Shown: positions 25,913-31,435 of the stretch, in pieces
How the letters are laid out: each line of letters starts with the position of its first letter
How positions within the stretch are numbered: the stretch's first letter is position 1
Assembly: GCA_905221605.1 (NCBI GenBank)
Contig: CAJNDS010000946.1
Location: 48,501 to 112,500 of the forward strand
DNA length: 64,000 bases
Source of the DNA: Symbiodinium natans
Taxonomy: Eukaryota > Sar > Dinophyceae > Suessiales > Symbiodiniaceae
Direction of reading: 5' to 3'
Notes under the pieces: generated by a model
Told to the model about the DNA's origin: nothing
The model's input: only the letters and a program-made list of their open reading frames with translations
The model's database searches: none
Translations under genes and position numbers: made by a program

Positions 25913-28900
25913 GTTGGGCATTGGGGTTTGGGGTTGGGGAGTCACCCTGCGCCCTAAACCCTAAACCCTGGTTGTACCTCTGGCTCTTGGCTTTTCCCCA
26001 CCTGAGAACCCTTGCCACAAACAACCCAGTCAGCGTGTCCGCTAAATCCGATGTTGAAGAAGACTACCTAAATTTGGGCTGGTGTTTTGTGGAGCACCCG
26101 CATGTATGTAGATGTAGAGACCGTCTTCAAAACCCTAAACCCTAAACCCTAAACCCTAAACCCGAAACCCTAAACCCTAAACCCTCAAGCTACATCTTAA
26201 CCAGGGTCCCTTTCGGGAGTCTAGAGGGTTTAGGGTTTAGGGCTCAGGGACCTAAAGAGGGGCCCTAATTCAGAGAACTACCCACATACACCCGCAGGCG
26301 TGAATATGCCCAAGCAGGGTTTAGGGTTTAGGGTTTTGGGGGTAGGGTTTAGGGTTTAGGGTTTAAGGTTTAGGGTTTAGGGTTTAGGGTTTGTAGGGCT
26401 TTTAGGGTTTAGGGTTTAGGGTTTAGGGGTTAAGGGTTAAGGTTTAGGGATTAAGGTGCAGGGTATTGACTTGGAAACCGCAGCTGCACATTCTAAAAGC
26501 AAAGCCCGTCTAAGACATTCGCTCACAACTCCCTCCTGCTCCAAACCCCCAACTCCCGAAGCCTGAAGGTCTAGGGTTTAGGGTTTAGGGTTTAGGGTTT
26601 AGGGTTTAGGGTTTAGGGTTTAGGGTTTAGGGCTAAACTTGAAGCCTCAACCCCCAAGCCCTCAACCTGGCCTTGCCCATTTCGGCGCCAGGCAGAAGAC
26701 CTTCAAGCCTGGCTTGGTCCTGGCATGGAAGAGCTTCGGCTTGCGTGTTAGAAACTTCAGGGTTTAGGGTTTAGGGTTTAGGGTTTGGGGTTTAGGGTTT
26801 AGGGTTTAGGGTTTAGGGCTTAGGGTTTAGGGTTTGCGGTTTAGGGTTTAGGGTTTAGGGCTTAGGGTTTAATTAAGGGTAAGGGGTTAGGGTTTAGGGT
26901 TAAGGGTTAAGGGTTAAGGGTTAAGGGTTAAGGGTTAAGGGTTAAGGGTTTAGGGTTTAGGGTTTAGGGTTTAGGGTTTAGGGTTTAGGGTTTAGGGTTT
27001 AGGGTTTAGGGTTTAGGGTTTAGGGTTTAGGGTTTAGGGTTTAGGGTTAGGATTTAGGGTTTAGGGTTTAGGGTTTAGGGTTTAGGGTTTAGGGTTTAGG
27101 GTTTAGGGTTTAGGGTTTAGGGTTTAGGGTTTAGGGTTTAGGGTTTAGGGTTTAGGGTTTAGGGTTTAGGGTCCAAGAGAGGAGTTCATGGGGGCTGCGT
27201 TTCCACACGGTCTGACTTTCAGGTCTTCAGGCTTAATGGGGCTTTAGCAGGCTTAGGTCTTACTGTCGTTTAGGGGTTTAAGGCTTAGGGCGGCTTTTGG
27301 GGTTGGGGCTTGCCTGGTGGGTAAGGCTTCCAGGCCATTTTTGGGGTTGAGGGCTTCACGAGGCTTAGGGCTAGGTCGGTGCAGGGCCCTAAACCCTAAA
27401 CCCTAAACCCTAAACCAGGGTAAGGACGCCCAACACCTCTAACACCCCTGTCCTTGCCCTTCTCGCCGCCGTCTTTGGAGGCGCCTCCGCCTCCTTTGCC
27501 AGCCTCAAAAAGGGACCCTGTTTAGGGTGCCTAAACCCTAAACCCTAAACCCTAAACCCTAAACCCTGAACCCTAAACCCTAAACCCTGTTTAGGGTTTC
27601 GTTTCAAAGTTTTGAGTTCGGCTCCAAACTGTAGGGTTTCAAATTTCGGTGCAGGGCCTTGGGTGTAAAAAAAAAGGTTTCGGCTGTAAGGGCAGAAGTC
27701 GGCCCACATGTGCAGAAGTCATGCTAGAGGCAATTCCCCGAAGGCGCAGCGCAGTTCAAGAAACCACATCTCCAAAATCCCAAACCCAAAACCCAAAACC
27801 CTAAAACCTAAACCCTAAACCGCTGTACCTTCGAGCTTGCCTTCCCCACAGGCCAAATTATCTTCAACCCATGGCTCCCCGGCAGCGCACACGGCTCGCT
27901 GTGTAGATACCCTGAACCCTAAACTCTAAACCCTGAACCCCAAGCCCCAAACCCTAAACCTAAATCCGACCGCAATGAAGTGAGCTTTGTGCGCAAGGCC
28001 CTCAGCCAAGTGTAGGCTCTAGCTGAAGCAGGCAGCTCAATGAAGCGCCAGGCTAGCGCGCAGGGTTCCAAGCACTATAGTTTAGGGTTTGGGGTTTAGG
28101 GTTGGGATTTGGGGTTTCGGGGTTAGGGTTTAGGGTTTAGAAGCCCTAAAACCCACTGGGGTCCTGGCACCTTTGGGCCACTGCTTGTGCGGAAACTTCT
28201 GCTTCAGGGCACGCACGTGCAGCAGCCAGCCTTTCGCGGATTGAAGGGGGGAGGGGGGGGGGATGTGTTGAGGGGATTAGGGTTTAGGGTTTAGGGTTTA
28301 GGGTTTAGGGTTTAGGGTTTAGGGTTTAGGTTTAGGGTTTAGGGTTTAGGGTAAGCCCTGAAGGCTAAACCCCTAGACCGCAAGGGGATGAAGAGTTTAC
28401 GGGTCTTGGGGGATGTTCGGGGACCCCTAGAACCTAAAGCCCTGTGTTAGGGGGTTTAAGGAAGGGGCGGGGGGGGGGGAACCAAAACCCGAAACCCCGA
28501 AACCATGATTGGAATCGTCGTGATGTGCTACAGAAAGGTGGGGTGGGGAGGTGGGGATCCTAAACCCTAAACCCTAAGCCCTAAACCCCATAAACGCTAA
28601 ACCTAAGCCTCAAACCCTCAATCCTACACCCTAAACCCTAAGCCCTAAACCCGAGAGGTGATCAATGACACCAAACATCTAAGGTTTAGGGTTTAGGGTT
28701 TAGGGTTTAGGGTTTGGGGTTTGGGGTTTGGGGTTTAGGGTTTAGGGTTGAGGGTTTAGGGTTTAGGGTTTAGGGTTTACGGTGGAGCTGATTGGCTTCC
28801 TAGAACCTCAACCCTACTGTAACCAGCCCTAGAGTCTGAAGCCTACACACCCTCAACTTTCGAGCCCAACCCAAAGAGCCCAATATTGCTTAATTAAGGA

Positions 28901-30149
28901 ATATACCTTAAATCATATTAAGGATCCCTAAAGGATTTAAGGAATATTCCTTAATTAGGCAATATTGGGCTCTTTGGGAAGAGATCTTGAACGGTCCCAA
29001 ACCCTTAGACCTCAACCGTGCTCAGCCCTCCCAAACTCTGCCCCGCCCTACTACAAACCCTCAAGCCCTAAGCCCGAAACACCCAACACCCTACACCCTT
29101 CACCCTACACCCTAAACCCGAAGACGGGCAGATCAGAAACGCTGCCCCGCGGCGTCTGGCGTGGGGAAACTGCTCGGCATCCATGTTGTAGGGCGCCTCA
29201 TGGTTTAGGGTTTAGGGTTTAGGGTTTAGGAGGTTTAGGAGGTTTAGGGTTTAGGAGGTTTCGGGTTTAGGGTTTATGGTCTAGGAGGTTTAGGAGGTTT
29301 ATGAGGCTTAGGAGGCTTAGGAGGTTTAGGCGGTTTAGGAGGCTTAGGAGGCTGAGGAGGTTTAGGAGGTTTAGGAGGTTTAGGAGGTTTTGGAGGTTTT
29401 GGGTTGAGGAGGCTTAGGGCTTAGGAGGTGTTAGGGTTGAGGAGGTTTGGGGTTTAGGGTTCTAGGGGGGTTCGGGTTCGTCAAGTTCAGGGAGATTAGG
29501 GGTCTGGGACTTCGGGCAGGGTTGGGGGTCTAGGGTTTTAGGGTTTAGGGCTCTTTGGGTTCTTGGGTTTCGGGCGGGGTTAGGGCTGTGGAAATTTGAA
29601 CTGGCGCAGTTGGGCATGGTGCTTCGGATTTGATGATAGGTTTGCGCCGGGGAAACCGTACCCACAAGCAATCCAAAATTCCCGCAAGTGCTGTATGAAT
29701 TGCCTTGTCCAGCAACTCGAAATCTTCTTGCGTCGCCGTTGCCTGAGCCGAACAAAAGTTCCATGATGTTGAGGATTCTTGCTGACAGCAAACAAGGTGG
29801 TCCCTAGCTTGGGAGAAGTTTTGGATGGACAGGAACCCTAAACCCTAAACCCTACACCCGGAATTCAAGTTGTACAGCTTTGGAGCCCTCAGGGTAGCGG
29901 CCCACTCTGCCCCATGCTCTTGCTGGCGGGGTGACTGAGATCACATGATCTGGGCCCAAAACCCTAAACCCCAAACCCCAAACCCCAAACCCCAAACCCT
30001 AAACCCTAAACCCCAAACCCCAAACCCTAAACCCTAAACCCTAAACCCTAAACCTCCCTTTTCGTGTATGGCCCTGCCATGCGGAAGGTCTCTAAGGGGC
30101 CGGCGCCGCCGCCGATGTAACTGACCTTCGCCAGGTGGTCATTGAGCTC
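1330..30149 (-). CDS. GluRS: Glutamyl-tRNA synthetase, cytosolic (split gene of about 35-37 small exons)
   Basis: Class I aminoacyl-tRNA synthetase of the eukaryotic/archaeal type, which charges tRNA-Glu in the cytosol. Small minus-strand islands between telomere-like arrays read in order, from high to low coordinates, as a Lys/Gly linker, the HIGH motif (25620-25676), [11 protein letters not shown], the KAYVDDT region, [17 protein letters not shown], the KMSKS-like LSKRK (12653-12721), GWDDPRFPT, the MEWDKIW segment and the beta-barrel anticodon-binding domain ending in IPDGK, then a Lys-rich tail. Order, frame and phase agree at nearly every join, which argues for one gene rather than scattered copies. 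No recognised exon carries a frame-breaking stop. Donors are mostly GC. PGAM5 and an RCC1 remnant lie in introns. The true start (at or above 30149) and the stop (at or below 1330) are not fixed. Individual exons are listed separately. Confidence 0.88.
1928..1962 (-). CDS. GluRS: GluRS exon, C-terminal linker
   Basis: Reads [12 protein letters not shown] after completing the codon begun at 2207. Acceptor GAGCAG, donor AAG|GTGTGG. Low-complexity Lys/Ala linker; assigned by phase and position, not by a conserved motif. Confidence 0.55.
2207..2236 (-). CDS. GluRS: GluRS exon, C-terminal linker
   Basis: 30-nt exon reading [11 protein letters not shown] across its joins. Acceptor TGGAG|GC, donor GCAG|GC. 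Charged linker placed by phase continuity with 2674-2713 and 1928-1962. Confidence 0.55.
2674..2713 (-). CDS. GluRS: GluRS exon, [13 protein letters not shown]
   Basis: 13 codons plus one base. Acceptor CGGAG|GTG, donor AAAG|GC. Follows the IPDGK exon in frame and resembles the Lys/Ala-rich tail found on some GluRS C-termini. Confidence 0.6.
2711..2915 (+). repeat. TTTAGGG array with TTTTAGGG variants
   Basis: Right flank of the GluRS exon at 2674. Octamer variants are clustered at 2770-2850. Confidence 0.9.
3137..3505 (-). repeat. CCCTAAA array, about 370 bp
   Basis: One of the longest arrays, directly beside the IPDGK exon donor at 3509. The nearest TTTAGGG array on the other side is at 3609-3694. 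Confidence 0.95.
3510..3567 (-). CDS. GluRS: GluRS exon, IPDGK motif
   Basis: Reads [19 protein letters not shown], matching the IPDGK strand at the end of the GluRS anticodon-binding domain. Acceptor CCGCAG|G, donor AAG|GCTGGGG. If the donor is skipped, the frame stops at a TAG supplied by the first TTTAGGG unit. Confidence 0.8.
4011..4096. mobile_element. Foldback element, family A
   Basis: Inverted repeats GGGATGTTCCCCCTTATACT...AGTATAAGGGGGGAAGATGTCCC, about 28 bp each, with a short loop. Related copies at 4317-4408 and 7576-7665, halves at 6931-6970 and 32641-32690. The TIR and small size suggest a MITE. Confidence 0.75.
4239..4269 (-). CDS. GluRS: GluRS exon, [10 protein letters not shown]
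   Basis: Corresponds to the GYYRVDKP segment after QLERKG in eukaryotic GluRS. Acceptor GTCGAG|GC. The frame stays open with strong GC3 bias down to about 4150, so the donor (GC at 4238 assumed) is uncertain. Confidence 0.72.
4317..4408. mobile_element. Foldback element, family A
   Basis: Copy with longer stem: ACTAACAGTCCTTAACAGGG pairs with CCCTGTTAAGGACTGGTAGT. Only 220 bp from the copy at 4011, on the other side of a GluRS exon. Confidence 0.75.
4754..4826 (-). CDS. GluRS: GluRS exon, ALGDP/LER segment
   Basis: Reads [20 protein letters not shown] and on. This matches the GDPxLRxLxxGDIIQLER block of the anticodon-binding domain. Strong acceptor CCCCAG|G and donor G|GTGCGG. Confidence 0.85.
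4837..5250. repeat. Intron with opposed arrays
   Basis: TTTAGGG at 4837-4945, spacer, then CCCTAAA/CCCCAAA at 5140-5250, between GluRS exons 4754-4826 and 5274-5340. A model example of complementary intron ends. Confidence 0.9.
5274..5340 (-). CDS. GluRS: GluRS exon, acidic EDDDD segment
   Basis: Reads [16 protein letters not shown] and on, matching the KKLEEDDDF..NP block that follows FDHLITK. Acceptor GCCAG|G, donor AAG|GC. Confidence 0.85.
5364..6388. repeat. Intron with opposed arrays
   Basis: TTTAGGG at 5364-5450 and CCCTAAA at 6277-6388 at the two ends of the intron between GluRS exons 5274 and 6417. Confidence 0.9.
5630..6180. repeat. Direct repeat of an AT-rich segment
   Basis: ACCATATGAAAAACCAACAA at 5636 and again at 6120, each followed by AAGAAACAAACT. 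Between them lies spacer with poly-G/poly-C tracts and no gene seen. Confidence 0.55.
6417..6460 (-). CDS. GluRS: GluRS exon, EFDHLVTK
   Basis: [15 protein letters not shown], the well-conserved VEFDHLITK strand of eukaryotic GluRS. Acceptor TTGCAG|G, donor AA|GC. Confidence 0.86.
6654..6679 (-). CDS. GluRS: GluRS 26-nt microexon
   Basis: AEVPKLDEQ, bridging the KKKIHW exon and the FDHLVTK exon. Acceptor TTCAAG, donor CAG|GC. Assigned by position and phase only. Confidence 0.5.
6821..6910. repeat. Dispersed repeat family I
   Basis: CTCCCTAAGG-type decamers ending in CCCCCCATGAACCCCCCCCT. An inverted relative lies at 50702-50857. Confidence 0.5.
6931..6970. mobile_element. Half copy of family A
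   Basis: Only the right arm (CAGGACTGTTAGTATAAGGG) is present; the left arm is missing. Confidence 0.6.
7146..7185 (-). CDS. GluRS: GluRS exon, DTKKKIHW
   Basis: [12 protein letters not shown] matches the GDFKKTKKKLTWL block directly after LNLEG. Acceptor ACCTAG|GC completes the Gly codon split from 7288. Confidence 0.84.
7288..7331 (-). CDS. GluRS: GluRS exon, LNLEG
   Basis: [15 protein letters not shown] matches the xLxAKLNLEGD strand. Acceptor GCCAAG|G, donor GAGG|GC. Homology-like reading continues upstream in the same frame to about 7480 but with two in-frame stops, so that part is treated as intron. Confidence 0.84.
7576..7665. mobile_element. Foldback element, family A
   Basis: GTTCCCCCTTACACTAACAG opposite CTGTTAGTATAAGGGGA. 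Its right end runs directly into a CCCTAAA array at 7664. Confidence 0.75.
7798..7863 (-). CDS. GluRS: GluRS exon, VTLLHWGNA
   Basis: [20 protein letters not shown], the DAxxxxxGExVTLxxWGN hallmark of the eukaryotic GluRS anticodon-binding domain. Acceptor CACGAG|G. The donor is unresolved. Confidence 0.9.
8115..8221. mobile_element. Foldback element, family B
   Basis: Left arm CTACTATTTGCTTCAGAAGC, right arm GGATTCTTAAGCAAATGGTAG, about 107 bp in total. A diverged copy lies at 37101-37203. Confidence 0.68.
8504..8576 (-). CDS. GluRS: GluRS exon, KHPKNDEIG
   Basis: [20 protein letters not shown] and on to IEQE, matching the RHKKNxxxGEKxVxYSxxxxLEExDA block. Acceptor CCGAG|G; donor probably GAG|GA. 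Confidence 0.88.
8678..8722 (-). CDS. GluRS: GluRS exon, KLDGPAQPT
   Basis: [15 protein letters not shown] fits the VxLxLxxGPxEP strand that precedes PRHKKN. Acceptor GCTAG|G. The joins on both sides are not fully resolved. Confidence 0.65.
8947..9008 (-). CDS. GluRS: GluRS exon, IDPIVPRY
   Basis: [16 protein letters not shown] matches the conserved IDPVAPRYTAL turn into the anticodon domain. Acceptor ACCAG|G, donor G|GTAGGG. Confidence 0.88.
9615..9664 (-). CDS. GluRS: GluRS exon, MEWDKIW
   Basis: [16 protein letters not shown] matches [16 protein letters not shown]. Acceptor CTGAAG|G, donor AA|GC. Confidence 0.9.
9955..10332. repeat. 21-22-bp satellite TTGGCCGGCAATTGTCAAAA
   Basis: About 14 forward units with an inverted block of about three units at 10046-10125 between them. 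Each unit holds the palindromes GGCCGGC and CAATTG. ORFs across it on both strands are by-products of the repeat. Confidence 0.85.
10340..11045. repeat. Minisatellite of about 50 bp built on TTTAGGG
   Basis: Irregular copies of GTTTAGGGTTTCAGGGCCCA and GCGTTTAGGGTTTCAAGGCC. A composite repeat in which a heptamer is embedded in a longer unit. Confidence 0.75.
11278..11352 (-). CDS. GluRS: GluRS exon, GVMRRGMTV
   Basis: [20 protein letters not shown] and on to QGMSK, matching TVRGVLRRGLTVEALKQFI. Acceptor CCTCAG|G, donor AAG|GTGAGG. Flanked by CCCTAAA on the left and TTTAGGG on the right. Confidence 0.92.
11903..11935 (-). CDS. GluRS: GluRS 33-nt exon, GWDDPRFPT
   Basis: [11 protein letters not shown] is the near-invariant GWDDPRFPT loop of GluRS/GlnRS. 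Acceptor GAGAAG|G, donor ACT|GC. It exactly fills the gap between the exons at 12653 and 11278. Confidence 0.92.
12425..12622 (-). repeat. CCCTAAA array with a CCCTAAG block
   Basis: Thirteen or so consecutive CCCTAAG units at 12474-12570 inside CCCTAAA, showing local spread of one variant. Confidence 0.9.
12653..12721 (-). CDS. GluRS: GluRS exon, LSKRK catalytic loop
   Basis: [20 protein letters not shown] and on. LSKRK is the KMSKS-equivalent ATP-binding loop. Acceptor CGAAG|G, donor TAC|GTGTCG. Confidence 0.93.
12906..12954 (-). CDS. GluRS: GluRS exon, MVEF segment
   Basis: [16 protein letters not shown] matches WMLxALGLRxVxIWEF. Acceptor TGCCCAG, donor TTT|GC. Array orientation around this island is reversed (TTTAGGG left, CCCTAAA right). 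Confidence 0.87.
13234..13289 (-). CDS. GluRS: GluRS exon, GVTHALRT
   Basis: [18 protein letters not shown], the [18 protein letters not shown] block. Acceptor GACAG|G, donor GA|GTCCGC. The split Asp codon is completed by the exon at 12954. Confidence 0.92.
13349..13396 (-). CDS. GluRS: GluRS exon, YPTYDFACP
   Basis: [16 protein letters not shown], the conserved [16 protein letters not shown] block. Acceptor GTGGAG|G, donor GAG|GC. Only 59 nt of intron separates it from the next exon. Confidence 0.93.
13702..13777 (-). CDS. GluRS: GluRS exon, RDPVFYRC
   Basis: [18 protein letters not shown] matches IDMQSPNGCMRDPVLYRC. Acceptor TGCCAG|G. The 3' boundary is unresolved. Confidence 0.9.
14293..14333 (-). 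CDS. GluRS: GluRS exon, SEEGLK
   Basis: [13 protein letters not shown] matches GSEEGLKxCLRAKI. Acceptor CCTGAG|GC, donor ATG|GTGCTC. Confidence 0.87.
14540..14862. repeat. Diverged tandem duplication
   Basis: GCACATCGCAGCACATCACA with the following GCGAGGAAGGCAATTC and GAGGAGTCAAGGATGGAG occurs at about 14550-14640 and 14768-14862. Short ORFs here are duplicated spacer, not genes. Confidence 0.55.
15022..15787 (-). pseudogene. RCC1-repeat protein remnant
   Basis: Minus-strand reading with several repeats of the form TVVTWGxxxxGGDSS and AFAAxKxDG, typical of RCC1-like beta-propeller proteins that I associate with dinoflagellate gene models. The first part (15422-15787) reads an unknown N-terminal segment and one full repeat, then meets TGA where the Trp of TVVTWG is expected, in a run of A (around 15414-15423), with a frame change. 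The second part (15022-15387) carries three more repeats and ends PTGGD-stop. It sits in the GluRS intron between 14333 and 15871, without telomere arrays inside. A retroposed or decayed copy is the simplest reading; a short intron at the break is possible. Confidence 0.7.
15871..15914 (-). CDS. GluRS: GluRS exon, VEENLRRF
   Basis: [14 protein letters not shown] matches RSVEENLRLWKEM. Acceptor GCTGAG|G, donor AAGG|GC. Confidence 0.88.
15973..16455. repeat. TTTAGGG array, then CCCTATAAA and CCCTAAAAA arrays
   Basis: TTTAGGG at 15973-16190; CCCTATAAA units at 16313-16365; CCCTAAAAA units at 16366-16435. All in one GluRS intron. Confidence 0.9.
16808..16978. repeat. Dispersed repeat family G
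   Basis: Starts ACAAGGAGGGACCCCCAGAA and ends GGGTCCCTCCTTTAGT (short inverted ends), AT-rich centre. Copy at 60158-60337. Confidence 0.65.
17217..17264 (-). CDS. GluRS: GluRS exon, SKCRD
   Basis: [15 protein letters not shown] matches RxERxxGIESKCRD. Acceptor ACCAG|G completes an Arg codon begun at 18023; donor AA|GC. Confidence 0.82.
17270..17800 (+). repeat. TTTAGGGG octamer array
   Basis: About 500 bp dominated by eight-base units, one of the purest variant blocks in the window. Confidence 0.9.
18023..18078 (-). CDS. GluRS: GluRS exon, GKAYVDDT
   Basis: [18 protein letters not shown], the [17 protein letters not shown] block. Acceptor GCCACAG|G, donor ATGAG|GC. Confidence 0.93.
18143..18240. 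repeat. Dispersed repeat family D
   Basis: GAATGAAAAGGGTGCCCCTT through AATAAGGGAGCCTATACCCT. Related copies at 22108-22202 and 13822-13900, all in GluRS/PGAM5 introns. Confidence 0.55.
19323..19385 (-). CDS. GluRS: GluRS exon, THTSDYF
   Basis: [20 protein letters not shown] and on, matching IKPDKVTHTSDYF. Acceptor AGGCAG, donor GAG|GACGTC (GA donor). Confidence 0.92.
19405..19560 (+). repeat. CTTAGGG variant array
   Basis: Consecutive GGGCTTA units at about 19432-19525; a second block of the same variant lies at 19871-19935. Confidence 0.9.
19796..19813 (-). CDS. GluRS: GluRS 18-nt microexon, DLATLR
   Basis: DLATLR fills the gap between ESMIK (24518) and IKPD (19385). Acceptor GCGAG|G. 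The donor is unresolved (GG by the simplest reading). Confidence 0.62.
20507..20573 (-). CDS. PGAM5: PGAM5 last exon
   Basis: [20 protein letters not shown], then His and TGA. RxLxxxGDxGHLP is the C-terminal PGAM5 block. Acceptor CTGAG|G. Confidence 0.85.
20507..23491 (-). CDS. PGAM5: PGAM5-like mitochondrial Ser/Thr phosphatase (7 exons)
   Basis: Histidine-phosphatase-fold enzyme of the PGAM5 type, normally anchored in mitochondrial membranes and acting as a protein Ser/Thr phosphatase. Exon 1 begins with an ATG and a short hydrophobic segment (about residues 9-24), followed by WNPDWD (residues 54-59, like the WDPNWD oligomerisation motif) and RHGQY with the catalytic His at residue 83. Next come LTDLGREQA, an Arg in RARQTAEI, and a GMPGVPHPP loop. 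Later exons give [34 protein letters not shown] and [10 protein letters not shown], ending in TGA. The gene looks complete and intact, and lies wholly inside one GluRS intron on the same strand. Confidence 0.87.
21451..21505. repeat. Poly-C/poly-A tract
   Basis: About 39 C, then TCC and 13 A. Similar homopolymers at 25869-25912, 39282-39313, 42630-42648 and 63783-63811. Lengths may be unreliable. Confidence 0.7.
21521..21537 (-). CDS. Possible PGAM5 17-nt microexon
   Basis: LWLVSR read between exons 5 and 7 keeps frame and resembles HLVIR. Acceptor CAGAG, donor GAG|GC. It abuts a poly-A/poly-C tract, so the call is weak. Confidence 0.3.
21852..21921 (-). CDS. PGAM5: PGAM5 exon 5
   Basis: [19 protein letters not shown] and on. 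ALQxPPExWLRL is a PGAM5 hallmark. Acceptor GAGAG|G; donor probably ACT|GA. Confidence 0.85.
22263..22292 (-). CDS. PGAM5: PGAM5 exon 4, 30 nt
   Basis: [10 protein letters not shown] contains the second catalytic His (CHxNVIRY). Acceptor CTGAG|G, donor TTC|GC. Phase 0 on both sides. Confidence 0.85.
22401..22477 (-). CDS. PGAM5: PGAM5 exon 3
   Basis: [20 protein letters not shown] and on to VYEIY. Acceptor GACAG|G, donor TAC|GTCCCC. Read without splicing it would stop at TGA two codons later. Confidence 0.8.
22618..22703 (-). CDS. PGAM5: PGAM5 exon 2
   Basis: [20 protein letters not shown] and on. FRK|FVHR fits the FRxYIHR block. Acceptor GTAAG|G, donor GAAG|GA. The charged insert is lineage-specific as far as I know. 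Confidence 0.78.
22887..23491 (-). CDS. PGAM5: PGAM5 exon 1
   Basis: 201 codons plus two bases, by far the longest exon recognised here. Starts MPFKQAHW and ends at AGFRK with donor AA|GTCCC. The intron that follows lacks telomere-like repeats. Confidence 0.88.
24186..24505 (-). repeat. Mixed CCCTAAA, CCCTCAA and CCCCCAAA array
   Basis: Ends at the GluRS exon 24518. Several variant blocks in series. Confidence 0.9.
24518..24592 (-). CDS. GluRS: GluRS exon, [11 protein letters not shown]
   Basis: [16 protein letters not shown] and on to EESMIK, the glutamate/ATP-site block. Acceptor GGCAAG|G, donor AAG|GAGCCG (GA donor). The intron that follows holds the entire PGAM5 gene. Confidence 0.94.
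24974..25012 (-). CDS. GluRS: GluRS exon after HIGH
   Basis: [13 protein letters not shown] matches AALLNxxYAxxYKGK. Acceptor GTCAAG|G, donor AAG|GC. Confidence 0.9.
25620..25676 (-). CDS. GluRS: GluRS exon, HIGH motif
   Basis: [19 protein letters not shown] contains the class I HIGH signature in its usual GluRS context. Acceptor CAAAG|G, donor AAG|GC. Confidence 0.95.
26672..26719 (-). CDS. GluRS: GluRS exon, AEMGK
   Basis: [16 protein letters not shown] matches the [27 protein letters not shown] lead-in to HIGH. Acceptor TGCCAG|G, donor AAG|GC. Confidence 0.85.
26759..27172 (+). repeat. TTTAGGG array, about 410 bp
   Basis: Longest nearly pure TTTAGGG run, with a TTAAGGG block at 26900-26950. 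In the intron between GluRS exons 26672 and 27453. Confidence 0.95.
27453..27503 (-). CDS. GluRS: GluRS exon, Gly/Lys linker
   Basis: [17 protein letters not shown], a linker between the N-terminal domain and the catalytic core. Acceptor TTTGAG|G, donor AAG|GA. Confidence 0.7.
28171..28230 (-). CDS. Probable GluRS N-terminal exon (GST-C-like)
   Basis: [19 protein letters not shown] resembles the RWFxHVxALxxxFP end of the GST-like domain found at some GluRS N-termini. Acceptor CGAAAG|GC, donor AAAG|GTGCCA. The join to 27503 is not resolved. Confidence 0.5.
28871..28978. mobile_element. Foldback element, family E
   Basis: Perfect 19-bp terminal inverted repeats CCAAAGAGCCCAATATTGC with further pairing inward through TTAATTAAGGAATAT. 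108 bp in total. Confidence 0.75.
29200..29470 (+). repeat. TTTAGGAGG variant array
   Basis: Nine-base units GGTTTAGGA repeated with changes. Confidence 0.85.
29676..29765 (-). CDS. Exon-like island, unassigned
   Basis: After acceptor GGCTCAG|G reads [20 protein letters not shown] and on to ILDCLW, ending at TGG|GTACGG. Looks coding but I cannot place it; it lies in the region expected for the GluRS N-terminus. Confidence 0.4.
30087..30149 (-). CDS. Probable GluRS N-terminal exon (GST-C-like)
   Basis: [18 protein letters not shown] resembles the LNxHLAxxSYLVG motif of GST-like domains. Acceptor GGGCAG|G. The frame stays open to about 30055, so the end is approximate. Confidence 0.5.
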
Positions 30150-30378
30150 CTGCCCAAGAGTTGCTTTGAAACTCGGGGCCCTTTAAGTGTACGTTTAGGG
30201 TTTAGGGTTTAGGGTTTAGGGTTCCGTACCCTATATAAACCGGCTGCGTACCATATGACCGGGTCCCCAAAGGAACCATAACTTAGACAACCTCCCAGGT
30301 GGCTACTCGGAGGTTCAGGGTACTTGCTAATGCAAATGCTGACTGTACATATAACCAGATTAGTTATGACCATATCAA

Positions 30379-30494
30379 GCAGGGTTTATATTTCTTGTAC
30401 CCCCAAAAGGACACCAGGTATATACGCGCACCAATATAAAAAAAGGAACCTTATATACACTCACCAATAACAGAAATATAAACCCTGCTTCATA
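30379..30494. repeat. Dispersed repeat family F
   Basis: Flanked by inverted AGCAGGGTTTATAT/ATATAAACCCTGCTT, with CCCCAAAAGGACACC inside. Close copy at 47978-48090. About 115 bp, MITE-like. Confidence 0.7.
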
Positions 30495-30689
30495 ATATAA
30501 GGGCACGTAAGGGGCCTCTAAGTGGATTATAAGTACAGTGATAATTGGTGAACCCGGAACCCGGAACCCTAAACCCTAAACCCTAAGCCCTAAAACCTAA
30601 AACCCTGAACCTCCGAGTAAGCCCTCTTTGACCCGATGGTCCCTCCTTGAGCCCCGCTTCGGTCTTGAGGCTGCCGAAGGCCTGGTTTA

Positions 30690-31070
30690 GGGTTTCAGGG
30701 TTTTAGGGTTTAGGGTTTAGGGTTTGGGGTTTACGGTTGAGGGTCTAGGGTTTAGGGTTTAGGGTTTAGGGTTTAGGGTTTAGGGTTTAGGATTTAGGGT
30801 TTAGGGTTTAGGGTTTAGGGTTTAGGGTTTTAGGGTTTTAGGGTTTAGGGTTTAGGGTGTAGGGTTCAGGGTTTTAGGGTTTTAGGGTTAAGGGTTTCGG
30901 GTTCAGGGTTTAGGGTTTAAGGGTTAAGGGTTTAGGGTTTAGGGTTTAGGGTTTAGGGTTCAGGGTTTAGGGTGCAGGGTTTTAGGGTTTAGGGTGTAGG
31001 GTTATAGAACCTGTATAGGGTCTTGTCCGGAGTTTTGGGTTTAGGGTTCAGGGTTTAGGTTTTAGGGTTT
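30690..31070 (+). repeat. TTTAGGG array with mixed variants
   Basis: About 380 bp near the boundary between the GluRS and VSR genes; no exon recognised here. Confidence 0.9.
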
Positions 31071-31269
31071 AGGGGGGGGAAGGGGCGTTGGGAGGTTTTG
31101 TCGGGTTTGGCGGGGGCGGGGGGGGTGTTGTCGGGCTTTCTCTTTTGCTTGTTGAATGAAACCGTCTTTTATATTATATATATATATTTCTTTTTTTTAG
31201 GGGGTGTTTTTCTTTGTATTTCGAATGAAATTTCATTTGTCATAGCTTTTCAGGCTTGGGGAGGTCTTG

Positions 31270-31435
31270 CCCAAGAGTGTTGAACGAAAGGTTTTGAACG
31301 AAAGGCGTTGAACGAAAGGCTTTGAGTGAAAGGTGTTGAACGAAAGGTTTTGAACGAAATGTGTCGAACGAAAGGTGTTGAACGAAAGATGTTGAAGGAA
31401 AGGTTTTTTGAGCGAAAGGTCTTGAACAAAAGCTT
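31270..31435. repeat. 15-18-bp tandem repeat GTTGAACGAAAGG
   Basis: About ten units of TTGAACGAAAGG with variable spacing. The long minus-strand ORFs over it are repeat-driven. Confidence 0.7.
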
